From Bradyrhizobium sp. ISRA464 (GTDB taxonomy: Bacteria; Pseudomonadota; Alphaproteobacteria; Rhizobiales; Xanthobacteraceae): a stretch of DNA of 64,000 bases. Shown one piece after another: positions 17,656 through 27,359 of the stretch. The notes below the pieces were generated by a model. It was given only the letters and a program-made list of their open reading frames with translations, had not been told where the DNA came from and did no database searches. The stretch is taken from positions 3,968,001 to 4,032,000 of the forward strand of contig NZ_CP094526.1 of NCBI RefSeq assembly GCF_029910095.1. The letters are read 5' to 3'. Numbering within the stretch: the first letter of the stretch is position 1; every line of letters begins with the position of its first letter. The translations under genes were made by a program, and so were the position numbers.

Positions 17656-19029
17656 TCACTTCGTGTTCGGAGCCTGAGGCAATGTCAGGCGAAAGCACGC
17701 GCCGCCGGTCGGGCCGTCGAGCACCGAAACGTCGCCGCCATGCAGCCGCGCGATCTCGCGCACCATGTTGAGCCCGAGGCCGGCGCCGCGATCGAGCGGC
17801 GCCAGGCGATAGAACGGATCGAAGATTAGCGTACGCTGGTCCGGTGGAATGCCATTACCCTCGTCGGTGACGTCGATCGTCGCGGGCCGGCCGACACGAA
17901 CGGTGATGGCGCCGCGCCGGCCGCCGTGCTGGATCGCATTCTGCACCAGATTGGTCAGCGCACGCTCCAGCGCGGCGCGGTCGCCGAGCGTCTCGACGCG
18001 GTCGCCGTCGGTCTCGACCGACAGCTCGTAGCCGGCCGCGATTGCGAGCGGCGCGAGGTCCGCTGCGACGTTGCGCGCGATCGCGACGAGATCGACGTGT
18101 ACAAACGGATTGCGGCACTGGTCGAAGCGCTGGATGTCGAGCAACTGCTCGGCCAGCGTGGCCAGACGCGCCGCATCCTCGATGAGCCGCGTCTTCTCGG
18201 GACCCGAGGGGAGCGACTCCAGGCGCGTGTTGAGGATCGCGATCGGCGTGCGCAATTCGTGCGCCGCGTCGGCGACGAAGCGCTGGTGCCGCGAATAGCC
18301 GTCATCGAGCCGCTTCAACGCGTCGTTAATGGCGGTGACCAGCGGCGCGACCTCGAGCGGCAAGTGGTCCGCCGACAGCCGGCTGCCGCGCTGGCGGAAA
18401 TCGATCTGGCGCGCCTGGTCCGCCGTCGTGTCGAGGCCGGCGAAGGCGCGCCGCACCACGATCGGCGTCGCCACGAAGGTCGCGGCGGCCATCAGGAGCA
18501 GGCCGGTGATGACGAGGAAAGCCAGCGCGGTGGCGAGCACCGTCCTCGCACCCGTCATCGGCCCCTGCGTTGCCGTGAGCACCTGCACCGGGCCGGCGTC
18601 GGAATTGACACGCTTCAATCGCGCCGGCGGCTTGCGTGGATCGTCCTCGAACATCTGCCAGCCGAGCCGGGCCTGGCTAATCTGGTCGAGCGCGTCACCG
18701 ATCCTGGCAAATTCGCTCGGCACCGCGCCTTCGGACAGTGAATGGCCTTGCCGGTCGCGCACCAGAAACCAGAGGTCGGGCGTGCTTTCGCGAAGCTCCT
18801 TCAGCTCCGCCGTCGGGCGCAGCAGCAGGCTGCCTTGCGCGTCACGTGCGAGCGCGCGTTGCACGATGGCGATGACGTGATCCTCGTCGCGCGGAACGAC
18901 CAGCACGCCGGAGGCGCACAGCGCGCCGATCAGGACGACGACGAGCGCCGCAAGCAGCCCCGCCTGCAGCGTGACCAGCCGCCAGCTCAGTTGCGAGCGG
19001 AGGCAATAATGATCCGGCTGTTCGGTCAT
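17656..19029 (-). CDS. Two-component sensor histidine kinase
   Basis: A 457-residue inner-membrane kinase. Helix one lies at about residues 19-44 and helix two at about 168-190, framing a periplasmic sensor of about 120 residues. A HAMP-like linker is followed by the dimerisation box RFVADAAHELRTPIAIL with the phospho-accepting histidine near 257. The ATP-binding domain has the N-box (NLVQNAIQHG, about 360), G1 (DEGNGIP) and G2 (GAGLGLNMV). It is the PhoQ/TctE-like class paired with OmpR-type regulators. Its start overlaps the regulator stop by 4 bases (19026-19029), so the pair is translationally coupled. The signal is unknown. Confidence 0.93.
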   Translation of the reverse strand: MTEQPDHYCLRSQLSWRLVTLQAGLLAALVVVLIGALCASGVLVVPRDEDHVIAIVQRALARDAQGSLLLRPTAELKELRESTPDLWFLVRDRQGHSLSEGAVPSEFARIGDALDQISQARLGWQMFEDDPRKPPARLKRVNSDAGPVQVLTATQGPMTGARTVLATALAFLVITGLLLMAAATFVATPIVVRRAFAGLDTTADQARQIDFRQRGSRLSADHLPLEVAPLVTAINDALKRLDDGYSRHQRFVADAAHELRTPIAILNTRLESLPSGPEKTRLIEDAARLATLAEQLLDIQRFDQCRNPFVHVDLVAIARNVAADLAPLAIAAGYELSVETDGDRVETLGDRAALERALTNLVQNAIQHGGRRGAITVRVGRPATIDVTDEGNGIPPDQRTLIFDPFYRLAPLDRGAGLGLNMVREIARLHGGDVSVLDGPTGGACFRLTLPQAPNTK

Positions 19030-19688
19030 GAGGTCTGTTTGAGCAGATAGCCGACGCCGCGGATGCTGTGGATCTCGACGCCGGCATCGGCATCGGCAAG
19101 CTTTCGCCGCAGCCGCGAGACATGGGTATCGAGCGCGTTCGACTGGATCGCGTCGTCAAAATTGTAGACCGCTTCCTCCAGTGCCGGGCGCAGCACGGTG
19201 CGGCCCATGCGCCGCAGCAGCGCCTCCAGCACCAGCAGCTCGCGGCGCGGCAGCTCGAGTGGGCGGCCGCCGACGCTGACCTCGCGATGGCTAGTGTCGA
19301 AGGCGACGCGGCCGGCCCTGATGACGTCGAGCTGCAGGCTGGCGGGACGGCGCAGCACGGCGCGCAGCCGGGCCAGCAATTCCTCCACCGCGAAGGGCTT
19401 GGCCAGATAGTCGTCGGCGCCGCTGTCGAGACCTGCGACCCGATCGGCGAGATCGCCACGCGCGGTCAGCACGCCGTCGGCCCGGGCGCGCAGCTTCGGG
19501 ATCAGCGCAAGCCCGTCGCCGTCGGGGAGCTGGCGGTCGAGCAGCACCGCGCCGTGTACGTCGGCGGAGATCGCCTCTTCGGCCTCGGCCAGGGTCGGCA
19601 CATGGTCGACCACCATGTCGTAGCCCTTCAGCGCCTGCGACAGCGCCGCCGCCATCTCCGCCTCGTCTTCAACCAGCAATATCCGCAT
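19026..19688 (-). CDS. OmpR-family response regulator with a shortened receiver domain
   Basis: A 220-residue DNA-binding regulator. The ATG at 19688 gives MRILLVEDEAEM, with GAGGA upstream. The receiver has the acidic pair in VEDE, the phospho-acceptor Asp51 (VLLDRQLPDGDG), the threonine of LTARGDLADR (residue 75) and Lys97 in LAKPF. Asp-Thr and Asp-Lys spacings are 24 and 46 residues, against 28 and 50 in OmpR, so about four residues of the fourth beta strand are missing. The C-terminal winged helix (RRELLVLEALLRRMGRTV ... THVSRLRRKL ... IRGVGYLL) is complete. It is encoded just ahead of its kinase and probably regulates this operon as well as the methyltransferase. Confidence 0.92.
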   Translation of the reverse strand: MRILLVEDEAEMAAALSQALKGYDMVVDHVPTLAEAEEAISADVHGAVLLDRQLPDGDGLALIPKLRARADGVLTARGDLADRVAGLDSGADDYLAKPFAVEELLARLRAVLRRPASLQLDVIRAGRVAFDTSHREVSVGGRPLELPRRELLVLEALLRRMGRTVLRPALEEAVYNFDDAIQSNALDTHVSRLRRKLADADAGVEIHSIRGVGYLLKQTS

Positions 19689-19873
19689 GTCCTCAAGGTC
19701 CAGACCTTCAACCGCATGTCCCGAACGGCCCGTTCTAGGGCCAGTAACATTGCCGCAGCATTGCGGGAAATGGTCCGGCTGCGGCGGGCAGGGGTGCCAT
19801 GTTGCCACCCCTCAAGACAGCCGGGAACCCGCTCGCTATAACCGCCCGCGCAACACATCAGGGAGGATCGCCG

Positions 19874-20200
19874 ATGATCTATGAGACCCGCGTCTATCGC
19901 TGCCTGCCGGGCCGGCTGCCGGCGCTGCTCAAGCGCTTCGAGACGATCACGCTCAAACTCTGGGACAAGCACGGCATCAGGCAGGCCGGGTTCTTCACGA
20001 CGCTGGTCGGCGAATCCAACCAGGAGCTGACCTATCTGCTCGCCTGGGAGTCTCTTGCCGAGCGCGAGAAGAAGTGGACTGCGTTCCAGAACGATCCGGA
20101 ATGGATCACTGCGCGCGCCAAGACCGAGGAGGACGGCCAGATCGTGCTCAACATCGTCAACCAGCTCCTGGTGCCGACGTCGTTTTCTGCGGTCAAGTAA
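19874..20200 (+). CDS. NIPSNAP family protein
   Basis: A 108-residue protein of the NIPSNAP (dimeric alpha/beta barrel) family: MIYETRVYRCLPGRLPALLKRFE at the N-terminus, then YLLAWESLAEREKKWTAFQNDPEW, the family hallmark. ATG 19874 has a strong GGGAGGA 7 bases upstream; the frame is open further upstream but without a good ribosome site. Biochemical roles of bacterial NIPSNAP proteins are not established; small-molecule or haem binding has been proposed for ferredoxin-like barrels. It is a single gene, convergent with the PAAR protein gene across a perfect hairpin. Confidence 0.85.
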   Translation: MIYETRVYRCLPGRLPALLKRFETITLKLWDKHGIRQAGFFTTLVGESNQELTYLLAWESLAEREKKWTAFQNDPEWITARAKTEEDGQIVLNIVNQLLVPTSFSAVK

Positions 20201-20216
20201 GCTGGTGCTCAGGGAC

Positions 20217-20247
20217 GAGTGCGACGCGATCCGATCGCGTCGCACTC
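20217..20247. terminator. Perfect 14-bp hairpin between convergent genes
   Basis: GAGTGCGACGCGAT (20217-20230) and ATCGCGTCGCACTC (20234-20247) pair perfectly around a 3-base loop, midway between the NIPSNAP stop and the PAAR-protein stop. There is no T-run on either side. It is a probable bidirectional terminator or dispersed repeat. Confidence 0.6.
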
Positions 20248-20262
20248 CAATCCACAGAATCG

Positions 20263-20598
20263 CTAGTTCGCGCAACCCGATGTCTGATCGCCTTCGCGGA
20301 CCATCGGCTTGCCGTTGATGAAGACGCCATGGCTGCCCGAGGTGGCCTTGCCGCCGCAATGCGTGCGGTCCCCGATGACGACAGCCGGCTTGCCGTTGAT
20401 CAGGACGTTGGGCGCGCCTTCCACGAGCGGACCGCCATAGCTGGCGGTGTCGCCGCTGCGTGCGGCCGGCTTGCCGTTGATGGTGACGCCGGCGGCACCG
20501 CTCGTGACCACGCCGGGCTGGCTGCTGCTCTGCGCAAAGGCCAGTCCTGAGACCGTGGAAAAGGCGACTGTAGCTGCCGTCAGGAGCAATATGCGCAT
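20263..20598 (-). CDS. Exported PAAR-repeat protein
   Basis: A 111-residue protein. ATG 20598 has AGGGAAGG upstream and gives a clear Sec signal peptide: MRILLL, a hydrophobic stretch, then GLAFA with cleavage before QSSSQ. The mature part consists of three PAAR-like repeats, each with a V-x-INGKP-x-x-R/V-x-GD core (VTINGKPAARSGD, VLINGKPAVVIGD, VFINGKPMVREGD), plus THCGG, SGSHG and SGC that could bind zinc. PAAR proteins normally cap the type VI secretion spike and lack signal peptides; no VgrG, Hcp or effector gene lies here. A periplasmic or surface role is therefore inferred, with function unknown. Confidence 0.75.
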   Translation of the reverse strand: MRILLLTAATVAFSTVSGLAFAQSSSQPGVVTSGAAGVTINGKPAARSGDTASYGGPLVEGAPNVLINGKPAVVIGDRTHCGGKATSGSHGVFINGKPMVREGDQTSGCAN

Positions 20599-20764
20599 CC
20601 TTCCCTCATGGTATCGGTTCCAGAGCAAGCGTATAGGGGCGGTTGAGGCAGGATTGTGATAGCAGGGACAACCCACGGCGTCGGCGCAACCCCTTCATCG
20701 CGGGAGGTGACTTGATCCATCACGAACGAGATTGCATGGTCGCCGATCAAAAGGATGCTGCATT

Positions 20765-21622
20765 TTGACTAATCAGGTTTCCGCGCAGGCCGCCGCGCGC
20801 GTCGTTGCCGTCGGATCGGTCCAGTTTGGCAATGCGCTGCCGCTACAGATCATCGCCGGTCCCTGCCAGCTCGAGAGCCGGGCGCATGCGCTCGAAGTCG
20901 CCGCTGCGCTGAAGGAGATTGCCGCGAGGCTCAAGATCGGGCTGGTCTACAAGACCTCGTTCGACAAGGCCAATCGCACCAGCGCGTCCGCCGCGCGCGG
21001 CATCGGGCTGGCGCAGGCGCTGCCGATCTTCGCCGAGATCCGCGCTTCGCTCGGGTTGCCCGTGCTCACCGATGTGCATGAGCCGGGCCAGTGCGCCGAA
21101 GTGGCACAGGCGGTCGACGTGCTGCAAATCCCGGCCTTCCTGTGCCGGCAGACCGACTTGTTGCTGGCAGCGGCCGGGACCGGCAAGGTCGTCAACGTAA
21201 AGAAGGGCCAGTTCCTGGCGCCGTGGGACATGGCGAACGTGGTCGCCAAGATCACGGCCGCCGGCAACGCCAATGTGCTCGTCACCGAGCGCGGCGCGTC
21301 GTTCGGCTACAACACGCTGGTCTCCGACATGCGCGCGCTGCCGATCCTTGCGCGCACCACCGGCGCGCCGGTGATCTTCGACGCCACCCATTCGGTGCAG
21401 CAGCCGGGCGGGAAGGGCACCTCGTCGGGCGGCGAGCGCGAATTCGTGCCGGTGCTGGCGCGCGCGGCGGTTGCGGTCGGCGTCGCCGGCGTCTTCATCG
21501 AGACCCATCCGGATCCGGATCATGCGCCGTCGGATGGCCCGAACATGGTGCCGCTGCGCGATTTCGAATCCCTCGTCAGGCGATTGATGGCCTTCGACGC
21601 GCTGGCGAAGTCGACAGCCTGA
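20765..21622 (+). CDS. kdsA: 3-deoxy-8-phosphooctulonate (KDO-8-P) synthase
   Basis: A 285-residue enzyme condensing PEP with arabinose 5-phosphate to give KDO 8-phosphate for lipopolysaccharide. The core is intact: [12 protein letters not shown] at the N-terminus, [49 protein letters not shown] and [12 protein letters not shown]. The cysteine in IAGPCQLES suggests the metal-dependent class. No ATG fits the start; TTG 20765, with AAAGGA about 10 bases upstream, gives an N-terminus of the usual length, while a TTG at 20732 would add 11 odd residues. An MFS transporter gene follows 16 bases downstream. KdsA near eno is common in Proteobacteria. Confidence 0.96.
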   Translation: MTNQVSAQAAARVVAVGSVQFGNALPLQIIAGPCQLESRAHALEVAAALKEIAARLKIGLVYKTSFDKANRTSASAARGIGLAQALPIFAEIRASLGLPVLTDVHEPGQCAEVAQAVDVLQIPAFLCRQTDLLLAAAGTGKVVNVKKGQFLAPWDMANVVAKITAAGNANVLVTERGASFGYNTLVSDMRALPILARTTGAPVIFDATHSVQQPGGKGTSSGGEREFVPVLARAAVAVGVAGVFIETHPDPDHAPSDGPNMVPLRDFESLVRRLMAFDALAKSTA

Positions 21623-21638
21623 CAGGGCGGATGCAGAG

Positions 21639-22847
21639 GTGACCGCAACGAGCGGCATGCCGCCGGTCCTCAATGTCATCACGTTGGCGACGTTCGCCGC
21701 GAGCCTGTCGGTGCGTGCGCTCGATCCAGTGCTGCCGCACGTCGCCGAGGATTTCGGCGTCAGCATCGCGACCGCTGCGAGCTTTGCCGCGGTGTTCGCC
21801 TTCACCTTCGCGATCGTCCAGCCGGCGATCGGCGCCGCCGCCGACCTGTTCGGCAAGGCGCGGCTGATGACGATCTGCCTGATGCTGCTCGGCCTCGCCA
21901 ACGTTCTCGGCGCGCTCTCGACGTCGTTTCCGATCCTGTTCGTGACCCGTGTGCTCGCCGGCATCGGTTCGGGCGGCGTGTTTCCGGTGGCGCTGTCGCT
22001 GACCAGCGATCTCGTCGGGCCCGACAAGCGGCAAATCGCGATCGGGCGGACGCTTGCGGGCTCGATGACGGGCAACCTGCTCGGTGCAACGGCTTCGGGG
22101 CTGATCGGCGATTTACTCGGCTGGCGCGGCGTGCTCGCCGTGCTCGGCGGTCTCGTGATCATCGTCGCGCTTGCAGTGGCCGCGGGCTTTCGCGGTGCCG
22201 CGCTGACCCATGCGCCGCGAACGAGCCTCACCACGCTCCGCCACGGCTACCGCACGATCTTCACCAACCCCAACGCGCGCTTCTGCTACTCGGCGGTCTT
22301 TATTGAAGGCTGCTGCGTGCTCGGGCTGTTTCCCTTCATCGCCTCGTTCCTGTTCCAGCTCGGCGAAACCTCGCTGTCGATCGCCGGCATCGTGATTGCC
22401 GGCTTCGCGATCGGCGGCCTGTTCTACACGCTGACGGTGTCGCGCCTGCTGCCGCGACTCGGTGTCAGAGGGATGATGGTCGTCGGCGCCACGCTGGTCG
22501 GGCTGCAGCTCGGCTTCGTCGCGTTCGGACCAAGCTGGAAGTTGCAGATGCTCGGCCTCCTGGTGATGGGGTGGGGCTTCTACATGATCCACGGCTGCCT
22601 GCAGGTATTCGCCAGCGAGTTGTCCGTCGAGGCGCGCGCCACGGCGCTGTCGCTGCATTCGTTCTTCTTTTTCATGGGGCAGACTGTCGGCCCGATCGCT
22701 TACGGCTTTGGCCTCCAGCACGCCGGCAAGACACCGACGTTGGTCGCTGCCGCCACAGTGATGGTCGTGCTCGGCTTTGTTTGTGCCAAATTCCTGCAGC
22801 AGCGGCGGCCCGCCGACGCGGCGGCGCGGCCTGACGTGGAACCGTGA
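21639..22847 (+). CDS. MFS transporter, drug:H+ antiporter-like
   Basis: A 402-residue, 12-helix major facilitator protein beginning at GTG 21639 with AGAGG just ahead. The first half contains RALDPVLPHVAEDFGVS after helix one and FVTRVLAGIGSGGVFPVALSLTSDLV, matching the DHA1 family motif around helices 4-5. The loop between helices 2 and 3 reads GAAADLFGKARL, a variant of the GxxxDRxGRR motif. Substrate cannot be predicted; small hydrophobic compounds or sugars are typical. It follows kdsA by 16 bases and is probably co-transcribed, convergent with queF. Confidence 0.85.
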   Translation: MTATSGMPPVLNVITLATFAASLSVRALDPVLPHVAEDFGVSIATAASFAAVFAFTFAIVQPAIGAAADLFGKARLMTICLMLLGLANVLGALSTSFPILFVTRVLAGIGSGGVFPVALSLTSDLVGPDKRQIAIGRTLAGSMTGNLLGATASGLIGDLLGWRGVLAVLGGLVIIVALAVAAGFRGAALTHAPRTSLTTLRHGYRTIFTNPNARFCYSAVFIEGCCVLGLFPFIASFLFQLGETSLSIAGIVIAGFAIGGLFYTLTVSRLLPRLGVRGMMVVGATLVGLQLGFVAFGPSWKLQMLGLLVMGWGFYMIHGCLQVFASELSVEARATALSLHSFFFFMGQTVGPIAYGFGLQHAGKTPTLVAAATVMVVLGFVCAKFLQQRRPADAAARPDVEP

Positions 22848-22857
22848 GCGCGAACGC

Positions 22858-23334
22858 TTAGCCCCGCCCGCGATAAGGCGCGACACCCTGATCTGGAACC
22901 CAGAGGCCCTTCGGCAATCGTCCGGTCTGGAAGAACACGTCGATCGGGATGCCGCCACGCGGATACCAGTAGCCGCCGATGCGCAGCCATTTCGGCTTGA
23001 TCTCGTCCGATATCCGCCGGCCGATCATGACCGTGCAGTCCTCATGGAACGCGCCATGGTTGCGGAAGCTTGCGGCGTAGAGCTTCAGCGACTTGGATTC
23101 GAGCAGCCAGCGGCCCGGCGCATAGTCGATCACCAGATGCGCGAAGTCGGGTTGTCCCGTCACCGGGCAGATCGAGGTGAATTCCGGCACGGTGAACCGC
23201 ACCAGATAATCGGTATCAGCCTGCGGATTGGGGACGCGGTCGAGCTTCGCCTTCTCGGGCGCGTCGGGCCATTCCACCGCGCGGCCCAGTTGCAGGTCGC
23301 CTGAGAGCTTCGATTTGCTGGACTTTTTCGCCAT
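22858..23334 (-). CDS. queF: NADPH-dependent 7-cyano-7-deazaguanine reductase
   Basis: A 158-residue unimodular QueF reducing preQ0 to preQ1 for queuosine in tRNA. The ATG at 23334 gives MAKKSSKSK; longer frames upstream are not supported. [21 protein letters not shown] holds the catalytic cysteine (thioimide bond to preQ0) and the conserved aspartate. [22 protein letters not shown] is the QueF motif that binds NADPH and substrate. Length matches the Bacillus-type enzyme rather than the two-domain E. coli form. Its start is divergent from eno across 125 bases. Confidence 0.96.
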   Translation of the reverse strand: MAKKSSKSKLSGDLQLGRAVEWPDAPEKAKLDRVPNPQADTDYLVRFTVPEFTSICPVTGQPDFAHLVIDYAPGRWLLESKSLKLYAASFRNHGAFHEDCTVMIGRRISDEIKPKWLRIGGYWYPRGGIPIDVFFQTGRLPKGLWVPDQGVAPYRGRG

Positions 23335-23450
23335 TGGGGTGGGTCTCCGTGGCGTTCTCTTAGCCAATGCCGGCGGGGCCGTCACCCGGCCTTTTCGGGT
23401 CCGATGCATTGCGCTAGAAGCACCGCCATCCGACCCGACCACTGCCATAA

Positions 23451-24743
<1,293 letters not shown>

Positions 24744-24792
24744 CGCCCCAACTGATCGAGACTTGAATAAAACGCAAAAAAGGGAGGTCGGG

Positions 24793-25932
24793 ATGAGTGA
24801 CGGCAAAAGCGGTTTGCAACTGCGCTCGCTGCTCAAGCGGAATGGCGAGCTCGAACTTTCGCTCGTGAACGTCCCGACCCCCGAACCGGGCCCTGACGAG
24901 GTCGTGGTCCGCGTCGAGGCCACGCCGATCAATCCGTCCGACCTCGGTCTCCTGATCGGACCGGCCGACATGTCGACGGCGAAAGTCTCCGGCACGCGCG
25001 AGTTGCCGGTCGTAACCGCCCGGGTCCCCGAGGCCGCGATGGCCGCCATGGCGGCGCGGCTCGATGACTCCATGCCGGTCGGCAATGAGGGCGCAGGTGT
25101 CGTGATGCGGACCGGCTCCTCGGACGCCGCCAAGGCGCTGATGGGACGCACGGTCGCGATGATCGGCGGCGCGATGTATGCGCAATACCGCACGCTGCGA
25201 GTCAACGAATGCCTGCCGCTGCCTGACGGCACCACGGCGGCGGAGGGCGCATCCTGTTTCGTCAATCCGCTGACCGCGCTCGGCATGACCGAAACGATGC
25301 GGCGCGAGGGTCACAAGGCGCTGGTGCATACGGCGGCGGCGTCCAACCTCGGCCAAATGCTCAACAAGATCTGCCTCAAGGACGGGATTGGTCTCGTCAA
25401 CATCGTGCGCAACAAGGAGCAGGCCGACATCCTGCACAAGATCGGTGCGAAGCACGTCGTCGATTCCACCGTGCCGAGCTTCATGGACGATCTCACCAAC
25501 GCGCTGGTGGAGACCGGCGCGACCATCGCCTTCGATGCGATCGGCGGCGGCAAGCTCGCGGGCCAGATCCTGGTGGCGATGGAGGCCGCCATCAACAAGA
25601 GCGCCAAGGCCTACAGCCGCTACGGCTCCAGCGTGCACAAGCAGGTCTATGTCTATGGCAGCCTCGATACCCGGCCGATCGAACTGCCGCGCGGCTTCGG
25701 CATGGCCTGGGGCGTCGGCGGCTGGCTGCTGTTCCCGTTCCTGATGAAGATCGGGCCGGAGGCGGGCAACAAGCTGCGCCAGCGCGTGCTGGCGGAATTG
25801 AAGACCACCTTCGCCAGCCACTACACCAAGGTGGTGTCGCTGCAGGAAGCCTTGCAGCTCGACAACATCGCTGTCTACGGCAAGCGCGCCACCGGCGAGA
25901 AATTCCTGATCAATCCGAACAAGGCGGCGTGA
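24793..25932 (+). CDS. Medium-chain (MDR) zinc-binding-type oxidoreductase, quinone-oxidoreductase-like
   Basis: A 379-residue MDR-superfamily protein, ATG 24793 with GGGAGG 7 bases upstream. The N-terminal GroES-like domain has PGPDEVVVRVEATPINPSDLGLL and PVGNEGAGVV. The Rossmann region departs from the classical GxGxxG: ALVHTAAASNLGQMLNKICLKDGIGLVNIVRNKEQADILHKIGAKHVVDS, as in quinone-oxidoreductase-like members. The cysteine/histidine zinc ligands of alcohol dehydrogenases are absent, so it is probably zinc-free and NADPH-dependent. The insertion near residues 225-250 (FDAIGGGKLAGQILVAMEAA) is typical of a bacterial subgroup of unknown substrate. Convergent with ddlA. Confidence 0.82.
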   Translation: MSDGKSGLQLRSLLKRNGELELSLVNVPTPEPGPDEVVVRVEATPINPSDLGLLIGPADMSTAKVSGTRELPVVTARVPEAAMAAMAARLDDSMPVGNEGAGVVMRTGSSDAAKALMGRTVAMIGGAMYAQYRTLRVNECLPLPDGTTAAEGASCFVNPLTALGMTETMRREGHKALVHTAAASNLGQMLNKICLKDGIGLVNIVRNKEQADILHKIGAKHVVDSTVPSFMDDLTNALVETGATIAFDAIGGGKLAGQILVAMEAAINKSAKAYSRYGSSVHKQVYVYGSLDTRPIELPRGFGMAWGVGGWLLFPFLMKIGPEAGNKLRQRVLAELKTTFASHYTKVVSLQEALQLDNIAVYGKRATGEKFLINPNKAA

Positions 25933-25941
25933 GTCGGCAAG

Positions 25942-27057
25942 TTACTCGCGCTCGAACGCGAGCGCCCTGGAGCGCCTGTGACGCTCCAGGGCGTGGCCGA
26001 TCAAGACGTCCATGAGCGCGGACTGCGGCAGTCCGCTGGCCTCCCACAGCCGTGGATACATGCTGATATTGGTGAAGCCGGGAAGGGTGTTCGCCTCGTT
26101 CACGAACGCCTGCTCGCCGTGCAGAAAGAAGTCGATGCGCGCCATTCCCTCGCAGCCCAGCACGCGAAACGTCCGGATTGCGAGCTCCCTGATGCGTTCG
26201 GCGACGGGCGACGGCACATCGGCCGGCACCTGAAGCAGGGCGCCGTCCGCGTCGAGATACTTCGCGTCGTAAGAATAGAAACCGTGCTTGTCGGACGGCA
26301 CGATCTCGCCGAGCTGGGAGGCGCGGATGCTGCCGTCGGCATGTTCGAGCACGGAGCACTCGATCTCACGTATCGGTGCGAGGCATCGCTCGATCAGGAT
26401 CTTGCTGTCGAAGCGAAAGGCCAATTTGCAGCAGGTGTCGAACTCGGCGGCGGTTCGCGCTCTTGATACGCCGACCGATGAACCCATGTTGGCCGGCTTG
26501 ACGAACAGCTCCGGTGATCCAGCGGCGGCGACCGCATCGTCATAGGTGATTGGGTCTGCCGCCGACATTGCGACGTATGGGACGATCGGCAGTCCCGCGT
26601 CGCGCATCAGCCGTTTTGCGACGTCCTTGTCCATCGCGGCCGCCGACCCCATCACGCGCGAGCCGACATAGGCCACATCGGACAGTTCAAGCGCGCCCTG
26701 GACCGTGCCGTCCTCGCCGTTCGGGCCGTGCAAGACCGGGAAGACGACATCAAAGGCCGGCAATTCCATAACCCCGGCCGCATGACCGTCGAGCGCGAGC
26801 GCGCGACCTTGTCCTCCCGGCAGCAGGGTCAGTTGGAGACCATCGTCCGGAATGGTCAACGCGCCGCCTCCGGCGCCGGCACCGTTCCCCACGCCGGCGA
26901 CAATCCAGCGACCATCCCGGGTGATACCGATCGCCGTGGCGTCATACCGATCCGGATCGAGGAAGCGCAGCACGTTGGCCGCGGAGGCCCGCGACACGTC
27001 ATGTTCGGCCGAGCGTCCACCGAACAGGATCGCAACCCGCGTCTTGTGTTCTGTCAA
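25942..27057 (-). CDS. ddlA: D-alanine--D-alanine ligase, DdlA type
   Basis: A 371-residue ATP-grasp ligase making the D-Ala-D-Ala dipeptide of peptidoglycan. RVAILFGGRSAEHDVSRASAANV begins the N-terminal domain. MDKDVAKRLMRDAGLPIVPYV and LFVKPANMGSSVGVSRA form the ATP-grasp region, REIECSVL follows, and GMARIDFFL with VNEANTLPGFTNISMYP carries the Mg ligands and the omega loop. It resembles E. coli DdlA more than DdlB and lies away from any mur cluster, so it may be a second ligase. The start is uncertain: TTG 27057 gives the family length, and ATG 27123 would add 22 residues of no known similarity. The C-terminal codons form two hairpins facing the convergent gene. Confidence 0.93.
   Translation of the reverse strand: MTEHKTRVAILFGGRSAEHDVSRASAANVLRFLDPDRYDATAIGITRDGRWIVAGVGNGAGAGGGALTIPDDGLQLTLLPGGQGRALALDGHAAGVMELPAFDVVFPVLHGPNGEDGTVQGALELSDVAYVGSRVMGSAAAMDKDVAKRLMRDAGLPIVPYVAMSAADPITYDDAVAAAGSPELFVKPANMGSSVGVSRARTAAEFDTCCKLAFRFDSKILIERCLAPIREIECSVLEHADGSIRASQLGEIVPSDKHGFYSYDAKYLDADGALLQVPADVPSPVAERIRELAIRTFRVLGCEGMARIDFFLHGEQAFVNEANTLPGFTNISMYPRLWEASGLPQSALMDVLIGHALERHRRSRALAFERE
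25963..25993. terminator. Perfect 12-bp hairpin in the ddlA 3' coding end
   Basis: CGCCCTGGAGCG and CGCTCCAGGGCG pair perfectly with a 7-base loop, about 30 bases past the stop of the convergent oxidoreductase gene and inside the last codons of ddlA. A second smaller CGCG hairpin lies at 25948-25961. A terminator for the plus-strand gene encoded within the opposing reading frame is likely. Confidence 0.5.
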
Positions 27058-27359
27058 TGTCTCGCGCCTCGTCGATAGGCCGAATGATGCGACAATCTGC
27101 TCGCAATTTATCGAGACGAACATGTCGATAATTTGCCGCAGACGCAGCCGCGTTTTCTCTGGGCCGGAGGCGCAAAAGCGATGAGGCCCACGACCATGGC
27201 GCCTTGCCAAATCGGGACAAGCCGGGGGATCGTGACGGCGCAGATTCAAAAACGCTGCGTTTCCAGAATTGCACGATCCATGCACTTGCATCCTTCTCGC
27301 CGCGCCGGTAGGTGATGGCCGCCGGTCCGGCTTCACGCGCACAATTCGAGGAAAATGCT
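27058..27359. other. Divergent intergenic region between ddlA and the FMN reductase gene
   Basis: About 300 bases with no convincing gene. The minus-strand frame of ddlA stays open through much of it but has no family similarity before codon TTG 27057. A moderately AT-rich segment at 27080-27135 is the best place for the ddlA promoter, but no clear -35/-10 pair was identified. A GAGGAAA ribosome site for the plus-strand gene ends the region. Confidence 0.5.
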
